Source of the DNA: Atherix ibis
Taxonomy: Eukaryota; Arthropoda; Insecta; Diptera; Athericidae
Length of the DNA stretch: 64,000 bases
NCBI GenBank assembly: GCA_958298945.1
Contig: OY282608.1
Span: 74,758,806-74,822,805, forward strand
Direction: 5' to 3'
Numbering within the stretch: the first letter of the stretch is position 1; each line of letters starts with the position of its first letter. Shown here piece after piece: positions 50,914 through 62,000 of this stretch. The notes beneath the pieces are model-generated. The model was not told the DNA's origin and did not search any database. It was given only the letters and a program-made list of their open reading frames with translations. Both the position numbers and the translations under genes were made by a program.

Positions 50914-53436
50914 TTGTTGGTTACTTGGTTTGTTGGTTTGTTGGTTTGTTGGCTTGTTGGTTTGTTGGTTTGTTGGTTTGTTGGTTTATTTGTTTGTTGG
51001 TTTGTTTGTTTGTTTATTTGTTCGTTTGTTGGTTTGTTGGTTACTTTGTTTGTTGGTTTGTTCGTTTGTAGGTTTCTTGGTTTGTTGGTTTGTTCGTTTG
51101 TTGGTTTGTTGCTTTGTTGGTTTCTTGGTTTGTTGGTTTGTTGGTTTGTTGGTTTGTTAGTTTGTTGGTTTGTTCGTTTGTTGGTTTGTTGGTTTTTTGG
51201 TTTGTTTGTTTGTTGGTTTGTTCATTTGTTGGTTTGTGGTTTTGTTGGTTTGTTGGTTTGCTCGTTTGTTGGTTTGCTGGTTTGTTTGTTTGTTGGTTTG
51301 TTGGTTTGTTGGTTTGTTGGTTTGTTGGTTTATTTGTTTATTTGTTTGTTGGTTTGTTGGTTTGCTGGTTTGTTGGTTTGTTGGTTTGTTGGTTTGTTGG
51401 TTTGTTGGTTTGTTGGCTTGTTGGTTTGTTGGTTTGTTGGGTTATTGGTTTGTTGGTTTGTTGGTTTGTTGGTTTGTTGGCTTGTTGTTTTGTTGGTTTG
51501 TTGGTTTATTTGTTTGTTGGTTTGTTGGTTCGTTGGCCTATTGGCTTGTTGGCTTGTTGGTTTGTTGGTTTTTTGGTTTGTTGGCTTGTTGGTTTGTTGG
51601 TTTGTTGGTTTGTTGGTTTGTTGGTTTGATGGTTTGTTTGTTTGTTGGTTTGTTAGTTTGTTGGTTTGTTGGTTTGTTGGTTTGTTGGTTTGTTGGTTTG
51701 TTGGTTTGTTGGTTTATTGGTTTGTTGGTTTGTTGGTTTGTTTTATTGTTGGTTTGTTGATTTATTGGTTTATTGGTTTGTTGTTTTGTTGGTTTGTTTG
51801 TTTGTTGGTTTGTTTGTTTGTTGGTTTGTTGGCTTGTTGGCTTGTTGGCTTGTTGGCTTTTTGGTTTGTTGGTTTGTTGGTTTGTTGGTTTGTTGGCTTG
51901 TTGGCTTGTAGGCTTGTTGGCTTGTTGGTTTGTTGGATTGTTGGCTTGTTTGTTTGTTGGTTTGTTGGTTTGTTTGTTTGTTGGTTTGTTGGCTTATTGG
52001 TTTGTTGGTTTTTTGGTTTGTTCGTTTATTGGTTTTTTGGTTTTTGGTTTGTTGGTTGTTGGTTTGTTGGCTTGTTGGTTTGTTGGTTTGTTGATTTGTT
52101 GGCTTGTTGGTTTGTTGGTTTGTTGGTTTGTTGGTTTGTTGTTTTGTTGGTTTGTTGGTTACTTGGTTTGTTGGTTTGTTGGTTTGTTGGTTTGTTGGTT
52201 TGTTTGTTTGTTGTTTTGTTCGTTTGTCGGTTTGTTGGTTTGTTGGCTTGTTGGCTTCTTGGTTTGTTGGCTTGTTGGTTTGTTGGTTTGTTGGTTTGTT
52301 GGTTTGTTGGTTACTTGGTTTGTTGGTTTGTTGGTTTGTTGGTTTGTTGGTTTGTTTGTTTGTTGTTTTGTTCGTTTGTCGGCTTGTTGGTTTGTTGGCT
52401 TGTTGGCTTGTTGGCTTGTTGGTTTGTTGGTTTGTTGGCTTTTGCTTTGTTGGTTTGTTGGTTTGTTGATTTATTGGTTTATTGGTTTGTTGGTTTGTTG
52501 GTTGGTTGGTTTGTTCTTTTGTTGGTTTGCTGGTTTATTTGTTTGTTGTTTTGTTCGTTTGTCGGCTTGTTGGTTTGTTGGCTTGTTGGCTTGTTGGTTT
52601 GTTGGTTTGGTGGCTTTTGCTTTGTTGGTTTGTTGGTTTATTGGTTTGTTGGTTTGTTTGTTTGTTGGTTTGTTGGTTTGTTGGTTTGTTGGTTTGTTTG
52701 TTTGTTACTTTGTTCGTTTGTCGGTTTGTTGGTTTGTTGGCTTGTTGGCTTGTTGGTTTGTTGGTTTGGTGGCTTTTGCTTTGTTGGTTTGTTGGTTTGT
52801 TGGTTTATTGGTTTGTTGGTTTGTTGGTTTGTTGGTTTGTTGGTTTGTTGGTTTGTTGGTTTGTTGGTTTGTTGGTTTGTTTGTTTGTTGGTTTGTTTGT
52901 TTTTTGGTTTGTTGGCTTGTTGGCTTGTTGGTTTGTTGGTTTGTTGGTTTGTTGTTTTGTTGGTTTGTTGGTTTGTTGGTTTGTTCGTTTGTTGGTTTGT
53001 TGGTTTGTTGGTTTGTTCGTTTGTGCGTTTGTTGGTTTGTTGGTTTGTTGGTTTGTTGGTTTGTTGGTTTGTTGGTTTGTTGGTTTGTTCGTTTGTTGGT
53101 TTTTTGGTTTGTTGATTTGTTGGCTTGTTGGTTTGTTGGCTTGTTGGTTTATTGGTTTGTTGGTTAATTGGTTTGATGGTTTGTTGGTTTGTTGGCTTGT
53201 TGGTTTGTTGATTTGTTGGTTTGTTTGTTTGTTGATTTGTTGGTTTGTTGGTTTGTTGGTTTGTTGGCTTGTTGGTTTGTTCATTTGTTGGTTTGTTGGT
53301 TTGTTGGTTTGTTGGTTTGTTCGTTTGTTGGTTTGTTGGTTACTTGGTTTGTTTGTTTGTTGGTTTGTTGGTTTTTTCGTTTGTTGGCTTGTTTGTTTGT
53401 TGCTTTGTTCGTTTGTCGGCTTGTTGGTTTGTTGGC
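50914..53436 (-). repeat. 2,523-bp tandem repeat, copy 2
   Basis: Direct repeat of the preceding 2,523 bp. The left edge is set where copy 2 has GGCTTGTTGG before TTACTTGG (C at 50,913) while copy 1 has GGTTTGTTGG (T at 48,390). On the right, copy 2 goes on with CTTGTTGG after 53,443 where copy 1 changes to TTACTTGG at 50,921. A few bases of shared sequence (GCTTGTTGG) at the junction make the exact breakpoint ambiguous. Confidence 0.92.
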
Positions 53437-55840
53437 TTGTTGGCTTGTTGGTTTGTTGGTTTGGTGGCTTTTGCTTTGTTGGTTTGTTGGTTTGTTGGTT
53501 TATTGGTTTGTTGGTTTGTTTGTTTGTTGGTTTGTTCTTTTGTTGGTTTGTTGGTTTGTTGGTTTGTTGGTTTGTTTGTTTGTTGGTTTGTTTGTTTTTT
53601 GGTTTGTTGGCTTGTTGGCTTTTTGGTTTGTTGGTTTGTTGGTTTGTTGTTTTGTTGGTTTGTTGGTTTGTTGGTTTGTTCGTTTGTTGGTTTGTTGGTT
53701 TGTTGGTTTGTTCGTTTGTTCGTTTGTTGGTTTGTTGGTTTGTTGGCTTGTTGGCTTGTTTGTTTGTTGGTTTGTTGGTTTATTTGTTTGTTGGTTTGTT
53801 GGCTTATTGGTTTGTTGGTTTGTTGGTTTGGTCGTTTGTTGGTTTTTTAGTTTATAGGTTTGTTGGTTTGTTGGCTTGTTGGTTTGTTGGTTTGTTGGTT
53901 TGTTGGTTTGTTGGTTTGTTGGTTTGTTGGTTACTTGGTTTGTTGGGTTTTTGGCTTGTTGGTCTGTTGGTTTGTTGGTTTGTTGGTTTGTTGGTTTGTT
54001 GGTTTGTTGGTTTGTTGGTTTGTTGGTTTGTTTGTTTGTTGGTTTGTTCGTTTGTTGACTTGTTGGTTTGTTAGCTTGTTGGCTTGTTGGTTTGTTGGTT
54101 TGTTGGCTTGTTGGTTTGTTCGTTTATTGGTTTGTTGGTTACTTGGTTTGTTGGTTTGTTGGTTTGTTGGTTTGTTGGTTACTTGGTTTGTTGGTTTGTT
54201 GGGTTGTTTGTTTGTTGGTTTGTTGGTTTGTTGGTTTGTTGGTTTGTTGGTTTGTTTGTTTGTTGGTTTGTTGGTTTGTTTATTTGTTGTTTTGTTCGTT
54301 TGTTGGCTTGTTGGTTTGTTGGCTTGTTGGCTTGTTGGTTTGTTGGTTTGTTGGTTTGTTGGTTTGTTGGTTTGTTGGTTTGTTGGTTTGTTGGTTTGTT
54401 GGTTACTTGGTTTATTGGTTTGTTGGTTTGTTGGTTTGTTGGTTTGTTTGTTTGTTGTTTTGTTCGTTTGTCGGCTTGTTGGTTTGTTGGCTTGTTGGCT
54501 TGTTGGTTTGTTGGTTTGGTGGTTTTTGCTTTGTTGGTTTGTTGGTTTGTTGGTTTATTGGTTTGTTGGTTTGTTGGTTGGTTGGTTTGTTCTTTTGTTG
54601 GTTTGTTGGTTTGTTTGTTTGTTGTTTTGTTCGTTTGTCGGCTTGTTGGTTTGTTGGCTTGTTGGCTTGTTGGTTTGTTGGTTTGGTGGCTTTTGCTTTG
54701 TTGGTTTGTTGGTTTGTTGGTTTATTGTCGGCTTGTTGGTTTGTTGGCTTGTTGGCTTGTTGGTTTGTTGATTTGGTGGCTTTTGCTTTGTTGGTTTGTT
54801 GGTTTGTTGGTTTGTTGGTTTATTGGTTTGTTGGTTTGTTTGTTTGTTGGTTTGTTCTTTTGTTGGTTTGTTGGTTTGTTTGTTTGTTGGTTTGTTGGCT
54901 TATTGGTTTGTTGGTTTGTTGGTTTGTTCGTTTGTTGGTTTTTTGGTTTTTTGGTTTGTTGGTTTGTTGGTTTGTTGGTTTGTTGGGTTGTTGGTTTGTT
55001 GGTTTGTTGATTTGTTGGTTTGTTTGTTGTTGGTTTGTTCGTTTGTTGGTTTGTTGGTTTGTTGGTTTGTTGGTTTGTTGGTTTGTTGGTTTGTTGGTTT
55101 GTTAGTTTGTTGGTTTGTTTGTTTGTTAGTTTGTTTGTTTTTTGGTTTGTTGGCTTGTTGGTTTATTGGTTTGTTGGTTTGTTGTTTTGTTGGTTTGTTG
55201 CTTTGTTGGTTTGTTCGTTTGTTGGTTTGTTGGTTTGTTGGTTTGTTCGTTTGTTCATTTATTGGCTTGTTGGTTTGTTGGCTTGTTGGCTTGTTTGTTT
55301 GTTGGTTTGTTGGTTTGTTTGTTTTTTGGTTTGTTGGCTTATTGGTTTGTTGGCTTGTTGGTTTGTTGGTTTGTTGGCTTGTTGGTTTTTTCGTTTGTTG
55401 GTTTGTTGGTTTGTTGGTTTGTTTGTTTGTTGGTTTGTTCGTTTGTTGGTTTGTTGGTTTGTTGGTTTGTTGGTTTGTTAGTTTGTTGGTTTGTTTGTTT
55501 GTTGGTTTGTTGGCTTGTTGGTTTGTTGGTTTGTTGGTTTGTTGGTTTGTTGTTTTGTTGGTTTGTTGCTTTGTTGGTTTGTTGGTTTGTTGGTTTGTTG
55601 GTTTGTTCGTTTGTTCGTTTATTGGCTTGTTGGTTTGTTGGCTTGTTGGCTTGTTTGCTTGTTGGTTTCTTGGTTTGTTTGTTTGTTGGTTTGTTGGTTT
55701 ATTGGTTTGTTGGTTTGTTGGTTTGTTCGTTTGTTGGTTTTTTGGTTTGTTGGTTTGTTGGTTTGTTGGCTTGTTGGTTTGTTGGTTTGTTGGTTTGTTG
55801 GTTTGTTGGTTACTTGGTTTGTTGGTTTGTTGACTTGTTG
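53437..55840 (-). repeat. Octamer block with repeated TTTTGCTTTG units
   Basis: Contains further copies of the TTTTGCTTTGTTGG unit (about 53,469, 54,525, 54,689, 54,780), some preceded by TTGTCGGCTTG. At 54,725 a TTATTGTCGGC join shows a truncated repeat of the preceding ~115 bp. The TTGTTTGTTGTTGG unit near 55,019 is the first of the series continued in the next region. Confidence 0.75.
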
Positions 55841-58800
55841 GTTTGTTCGTTTGTTGGCTTGTTGGTTTGTTGGCTTGTTGTCTTGTTGGTTTGTTGGTTT
55901 GTTGGCTTGTTGGTTTGTTCGCTTATTGGTATGTTGGTTTGTTGGTTTGTTGGTTTGTTGGTTTGTTGGTTTGTTGGTTTGTTGGTTTGTTAGTTTGTTG
56001 GTTTGTTTGTTTGTTGGTTTGTTTGTTTTTTGGTTTGTTGGCTTGTTGGCTTGTTGGTTTATTGGTTTGTTGGTTTGTTGTTTTGTTGGTTTGTTGCTTT
56101 GTTGGTTTGTTCGTTTGTTGGTTTGTTGGTTTGTTGGTTTGTTCGTTTGTTCATTTATTGGCTTGTTGGTTTGTTGGCTTGTTGGCTTGTTTGTTTGTTG
56201 GTTTGTTGGTTTGTTTGTTTTTTGGTTTGTTGGCTTATTGGTTTGTTGGCTTGTTGGTTTGTTGGTTTGTTGGTTTGTTGGTTTGTTGGTTTGTTGGTTT
56301 ATTGGTTTGTTGGTTTGTTGGTTTGTTGGTTTGTTGGTTTGTTGGTTTGTTCGTTTGTTCGTTTGTTGGCTTGTTGGTTTGTTGGTTTGTTGGCTTGTTT
56401 GTTTGTTGGTTTGTTGGTTTGTTTGTTTGTTGGTTTGTTGGCTTATTGGTTTGTTGGTTTGTTGGTTTGTTCGTTTGTTCGTTTATTTGCTTGTTGGTTT
56501 GTTGGCTTGTTGGCTTGTTTGCTCATTGGTTTGTTGGTTTGTTTGTTTGTTGGTTTGTTGGTTTGTTGGTTTGTTCGTTTGTTGGTTTTTTGGTTTGTTG
56601 GTTTGTTGGTTTGTTGGCTTGTTGGTTTATTGGTTTGTCGGTTTGTTGGTTTGTTGGTTTGGTTGTTTGTTGGTTTGTTCGTTTGTTGGCTTGTTGGCTT
56701 GTTGGTTTGTTGGTTTTTTGGTTTGTTGGCTTGTTAGTTTGTTGGTATGTTGGTTTGTTTGTTTGTTGGTTTGTTGGTTTGTTGGTTTGTTGGTTTGTTG
56801 GTTTGTTGGTTTGTTGGTTTGTTGGTTTATTGGTTTGTTGGTTTGTTGGTTTGTTGGTTTGTTGGTTTGTTGGTTTGTTGGTTTGTTGGTTTGTTGGTTT
56901 GTTGGTTTGTTGGTTTGTTGGCTTGTTTGTTTGTTGGTTTGTTGGTTTGTTTGTTTGTTGGTTTGTTGGCTTATTGGTTTGTTGGTTTGTTGGTTTGTTC
57001 GTTTGTTGGTTTTTTGGTTTTTTGGTTTGTTGGTTTGTTGGTTTGTTGGTTTGTTGGGTTGTTGGCTTGTTGGTTTGTTGGTTTGTTGGTTTGTTGGTTT
57101 GTTGGTTTGTTGGTTACTTGGTTTCTTGGTTTGTTGGCATGTTGGTTTGTTGGTTTGTTGATTTGTTGGTTTGTTTGTTGTTGGTTTGTTCGTTTGTTGG
57201 TTTGTTGGTTTGTTGGTTTGTTGGTTTGTTGGTATGTTAGTTTGTTGGTTTGTTTGTTTGTTGGTTTGTTTGTTTTTTGGTTTGTTGGCTTGTTGGCTTG
57301 TTGGTTTATTGGTTTCTTGGTTTGTTGTTTTGTTGGTTTGTTGCTTTGTTGGTTTGTTCGTTTGTTGGTTTGTTGGTTTGTTGGTTTTTTCGTTTGTTCA
57401 TTTATTGGCTTGTTGGTTTGTTGGCTTGTTGGCTTGTTTGTTTGTTGGTTTGTTGGTTTGTTTGTTTTTTGGTTTGTTGGCTTATTGGTTTGTTGGCTTG
57501 TTGGTTTGTTGGTTTGTTGGCTTGTTGGTTTTTTCGTTTGTTGGTTTGTTGGTTTGTTGGTTTGTTAGTTTGTTGGTTTGTTTGTTTGTTGGTTTGTTCG
57601 TTTGTTGGTATGTTGGTTTGTTGGTTTGTTGGTTTGTTAGTTTGTTGGTTTGTTTGTTTGTTGGTTTGTTTTCTTGTTGGTTTGTTGGTTTGTTGGTTTG
57701 TTGGTTTGTTGTTTTGTTGGTTTGTTGCTTTGTTGGTTTGTTGGTTTGTTGGTTTGTTCGTTTGTTCGTTTGTTCGTTTGTTCGTTTATTGGCTTGTTGG
57801 TTTGTTGGCTTGTTGGCTTGTTTGCTTGTTGGTTTCTTGGTTTGTTGGTTTGTTCGTTTGTTGGTTTTTTGGTTTGTTGGTTTGTTGCTTTGTTGGTTTG
57901 TTGGCTTGTTGGTTTGTTGGTTTGTTGGTTTGTTGGTTTGTTGGTTACTTGGTTTGTTTGTTTGTTGACTTGTTGGTTTGTTCGTTTGTTGGCTTGTTGG
58001 TTTGTTGGCTTGTTGTCTTGTTGGTTTGTTGGTTTGTTGGCTTGTTGGTTTGTTCGCTTATTGGTATGTTGGTTTGTTGGTTTGTTGGTTTGTTGGTTTG
58101 TTGGTTTGTTGGTTTGTTTGTTTGTTAGTTTGTTCGTTTGTTGGTTTGTTGGTTTGTTGGTTTATTTGTTTGTTGGTTTGTTGGCTACTTGGTTTGTTGG
58201 TTTGTTAGTCTGTTCGTTTGTTAGTTTGTTGGTTTGTTGGTTTGTTGGTTTGTTGGTTTGTTGGTTTGTTGGCTTATTGGTTTATTGGTTTGTTGGTTTG
58301 TTGGTTTGTTGGTTTGTTGGTTTGTTGGTTTATTGGTTTGTTGGTTTGTTGGTTTGTTGGTTTGTTGGTTTGTTGGTTTGTTGGTTTGTTGGTTTGTTGG
58401 TTTGTTGGTTTGTTGGTTTGTTGGTTTGTTCGTTTGTTGGTTTGTTCGTTTGTTGGTTTGTTGGTTTGTTGGTTTGTTGGTCTTTTCGTTTATTGGTTTG
58501 TTGGTTTGCTCGTTTGTTGGTTTGCTGGTTTGTTGGTTTGTTGGTTTGTTCGTTTGTTGGTTTGTTAATTTGTTGGTTTATTTGTTTATTTGTTTGTTGG
58601 TTTGTTGCTTTGTTGGTTTGTTGGTTTGTTGGTTTGTTGGTTTGTTGGTTTGTTGGCTTGTTGGTTTGTTGGTTTGTTGGTTTGTTGGTTTGTTGGTTTG
58701 TTGGTTTGTTGGTTTGTTGTTTTGTTGGTTTGTTTGTTTGTTGGTTTGTTGGTTTGTTGGTTTGTTGGTTTGTTCGTTTGTTGGTTTGTTGGTTTGTTGG

Positions 58801-59270
58801 TTTGTTGGTTTGTTGGTTTGTTGGTTTGTTGGCTTATTGGCTTGTTGGTTTCTTGGTTTGTTGGTTTGTTGGTTTGTTCGTTTGTTGGTTTGTTGGTTTG
58901 TTGGCTTGTTTGCTTGTTGGCTTGTTGGTTTGTTGGTTTTTTGGTTTGTTGGCTTGTTGGTTTGTTGGTTTGTTGGTTTGTTGGTTTGTTTGTTTGTTGG
59001 TTTGTTGGTTTGTTGGTTTGTTGGTTTGTTAGTTTATTAGTTTGTTTGTTTGTTGGTTTGTTCGTTTGTTGGTTTGTTGGTTTGTTGGTTTGTTGGTTTG
59101 TTAGTTTGTTGGTTTGTTTGTTTGTTGGTTTGTTTGTTTTTTGGTTTGTTGGCTAGTTGGTTTGTTGGTTTGTTGGTTTGTTGGTTTGTTGGTTTGTTGA
59201 TTTGTTGGTTTGTTTGTTGTTGGTTTGTTCGTTTGTTGGTTTGTTGGTTTGTTGGTTTGTTGGTTTGTTA
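55841..59270 (-). repeat. HOR family with 3.28-3.31 kb period, first copy
   Basis: Markers recur downstream: GTTTGTTTTTTGG blocks at matching points 56,003 and 57,250 recur at 59,281 and 60,527 (3,278 and 3,277 bp). GTTAGTCTGTTCG at 58,209 recurs at 61,518, and TTGTTGTCTTGTTGG (TC at 58,016) at 61,325 (both 3,309 bp). Inside the copy, two related halves lie 1,247 bp apart, and TTGTTGTCTTG also occurs at 55,881, 2,135 bp upstream. Confidence 0.8.
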
Positions 59271-62000
59271 GTTTGTTGGTTTGTTTGTTTGTTGGTTTGT
59301 TTGTTTTTTGATTTGTTGGCTTGTTGGCTTATTGGTTTATTGGTTTGTTGGTTTGTTGGTTTGTTGGTTTGTTGCTTTGTTGGTTTGTTTGTTTGTTGGT
59401 TTGGTTGTTTGTTGGTTTGTTCGTTTGTTGGCTTGTTGGCTTGTTGGTTTGTTGGTTTTTTGGTTTGTTGGCTTGTTAGTTTGTTGGTATGATGGTTTGT
59501 TTGTTTGTTGGTTTGTTGGTTTGTTGGTTTGTTGGTTGGTTCGTTTGTTGGTTTATTGGTTTGTTGGTTTGTTGGTTTGTTGGTTTGTTGGTTTGTTGGT
59601 TTGTTGGTTTGTTCGTTTGTTCGTTTGTTGGCTTGTTGGTTTGTTGGTTTGTTGGCTTGTTTGTTTGTTGGTTTGTTGGTTTGTTTGTTTGTTGGTTTGT
59701 TGGCTTATTGGTTTGTTGGTTTGTTGGTTTGTTCGTTTGTTCGTTTATTGGCTTGTTGGTTTGTTGGCTTGTTGGCTTGTTTGCTCATTGGTTTGTTGGT
59801 TTGTTTGTTTGTTGGTTTGTTGGTTTGTTGGTTTCTTCGTTTGTTCGTTTGTTGGTTTTTTGGTTTGTTGGTTTGTTGGTTTGTTGGCTTGTTGGTTTAT
59901 TGGTTTGTCGGTTTGTTGGTTTGTTGGTTTGTTTGTTTGTTGGTTTGTTCGTTTGTTTACTTGTTGGCTTGTTGGTTTGTTGGTTTTTTGGTTTGTTGGC
60001 TTGTTAGTTGTTGGTATGTTGGTTTGTTTGTTTATTGGTTTGTTGGTTTGTTGGTTTGTTGGTTTGTTGGTTTGTTGGTTTGTTGGTTTATTGGTTTGTT
60101 GGTTTGTTGGTTTGTTGGTTTGTTGGTTTGTTGGTTTGTTGGTTTGTTGGTTTGTTGGTTTGTTGGTTTGTTGGTTTGTTGGTTTGTTGGTTTGTTGGTT
60201 TGTTGGCTTGTTTGTTTGTTGGTTTGTTGGTTTGTTTGTTTGTTGGTTTGTTGGCTTATTGGTTCGTTGGTTTGTTGGTTTGTTCGTTTGTTGGTTTTTT
60301 GGTTTTTTGGTTTGTTGGTTTGTTGGTTTGTTGGTTTGTTGGGTTGTTGGCTTTTTGGTTTGTTGGTTTGTTGGTTTGTTGGTTTGTTGGTTTGTTGGTT
60401 ACTTGGTTTCTTGGTTTGTTGGCTTGTTGGTTTGTTGGTTTGTTGATTTGTTGGTTTGTTTATTGTTGGTTTGTTCGTTTGTTGGTTTGTTGGTTTGTTA
60501 GTTTGTTGGTTTGTTAGTTTGTTGGTTTGTTTGTTTGTTGGTTTGTTTGTTTTTTGGTTTGTTGCCTTGTTGGCTTGTTGGTTTATTGGTTTGTTGGTTT
60601 GTTGTTTTGTTGGTTTGTTGCTTTGTTGGTTTGTTCGTTTGTTGGTTTGTTGGTTTGTTGGTTTGTTCGTTTGTTCATTTATTGGCTTGTTGGTTTGTTG
60701 GCTTGTTGGCTTGTTTGTTTGTTGGTTTTTTGGTTTGTTTGTTTTTTGGTTTGTTGGCTTATTGGTTTGTTGGCTTGTTGGTTTGTTGGTTTGTTGGCTT
60801 GTTGGTTTTTTCGTTTGTTGGTTTGTTGGTTTGTTGGTTTGTTAGTTTGTTGGTTTGTTTGTTTGTTGGTTTGTGCGTTTGTTGGTTTGTTGGCTTGTTG
60901 GTTTGTTGGTTTGTTAGTTTGTTGGTTTGTTTGTTTGTTGGTTTGTTGGCTTGTTGGTTTGTTGGTTTCTTGGTTTGTTGGTTTGTTGTTTTGTTGGTTT
61001 GTTGCTTTGTTGGTTTGTTGGTTTGTTGGTTTATTGGTTTGTTGGTTTGTTCGTTTGTTCGTTTATTGGCTTGTTGGTTTGTTGGCTTGTTGGCTTGTTT
61101 GCTTGTTGGTTTCTTGGTTTGTTTGTTTGTTGGTTTGTTGGTTTATTGGTTTGTTGGTTTGTTGGTTTGTTCGTTTGTTGGTTTTTTGGTTTGTTGGTTT
61201 GTTGGTTTGTTGGCTTGTTGGTTTGTTGGTTTGTTGGTTTGTTGGTTTGTTGGTTACTTGGTTTGTTGGTTTGTTGACTTGTTGGTTTGTTCGTTTGTTG
61301 GCTTGTTGATTTGTTGGCTTGTTGTCTTGTTGGTTTGTTGGTTTGTTGGCTTGTTGGTTTGTTCGCTTATTGGTATGTTGGTTTGTTGGTTTGTTGTTTT
61401 GTTGGTTTGTTGGTTTGTTTGTTTGTTAGTTTGTTCGTTTGTTGGTTTGTTGGTTTATTTGTTTGTAGGTTTATTTGTTTGTTGGTTTGTTGGTTACTTG
61501 GTTTGTTGGTTTCTTAGTCTGTTCGTTTGTTAGTTTGTTGGTATGTTGGTTTGTTGGTTTGTTGGTTTGTTGGTTTGTTGGTTTGTTGGCTTATTGGTTT
61601 GTTGGTTTGTTAGTTTGTTGGTTTATTTGTTTATTTGTTTGTTGGTTTGTTGCTTTGTTGGTTTGTTGGTTTGTTGGTTTGCTGGTTTGTTGGTTTGTTG
61701 GTTTGTTGGCTTGTTGGTTTGTTGGTTTGTTGGTTTGTTGGTTTGTTGGTTTGTTGTTTTGTTGGTTTGTGTGTTTGTTGGTTTGTTGGTTTGTTGGTTT
61801 GTTGGTTTGTTCGTTTGTTGGTTTGTTGGTTTGTTGGTTTGTTGGTTTGTTGGTTTGTTGGTTTGTTGGCTTGTTGGCTTGTTGGCTTGTTGGCTTGTTG
61901 GTTTCTTGGTTTGTTGGTTTGTTGGTTTGTTCGTTTGTTGGTTTGTTGGTTTGGTGGCTTGTTGGCTTGTTGGCTTGTTGGTTTGTTGGTTTTTTGGTTT
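59271..62000 (-). repeat. HOR family with 3.28-3.31 kb period, second copy
   Basis: Partner of the preceding block, with the internal 1,246-bp pair (59,281 and 60,527). It carries private variants, such as TTTATTGTTGG at 60,460 in place of TTTGTTGTTGG at 57,174, and TTGGTATGATGG near 59,484. Confidence 0.8.

Noticed and set aside
14579..53284. Scattered C/A-strand open frames rich in Asn, Thr, Gln, Lys and Pro (such as 14,579-15,082, 18,608-19,534 and 34,148-35,077 on plus; 50,282-50,761 on minus)
   Set aside because: Translations of the complementary unit, each started by a chance TGAAC variant that makes ATG; identical ones recur with HOR copies (23,140, 26,099, 28,715), as expected for repeat DNA.
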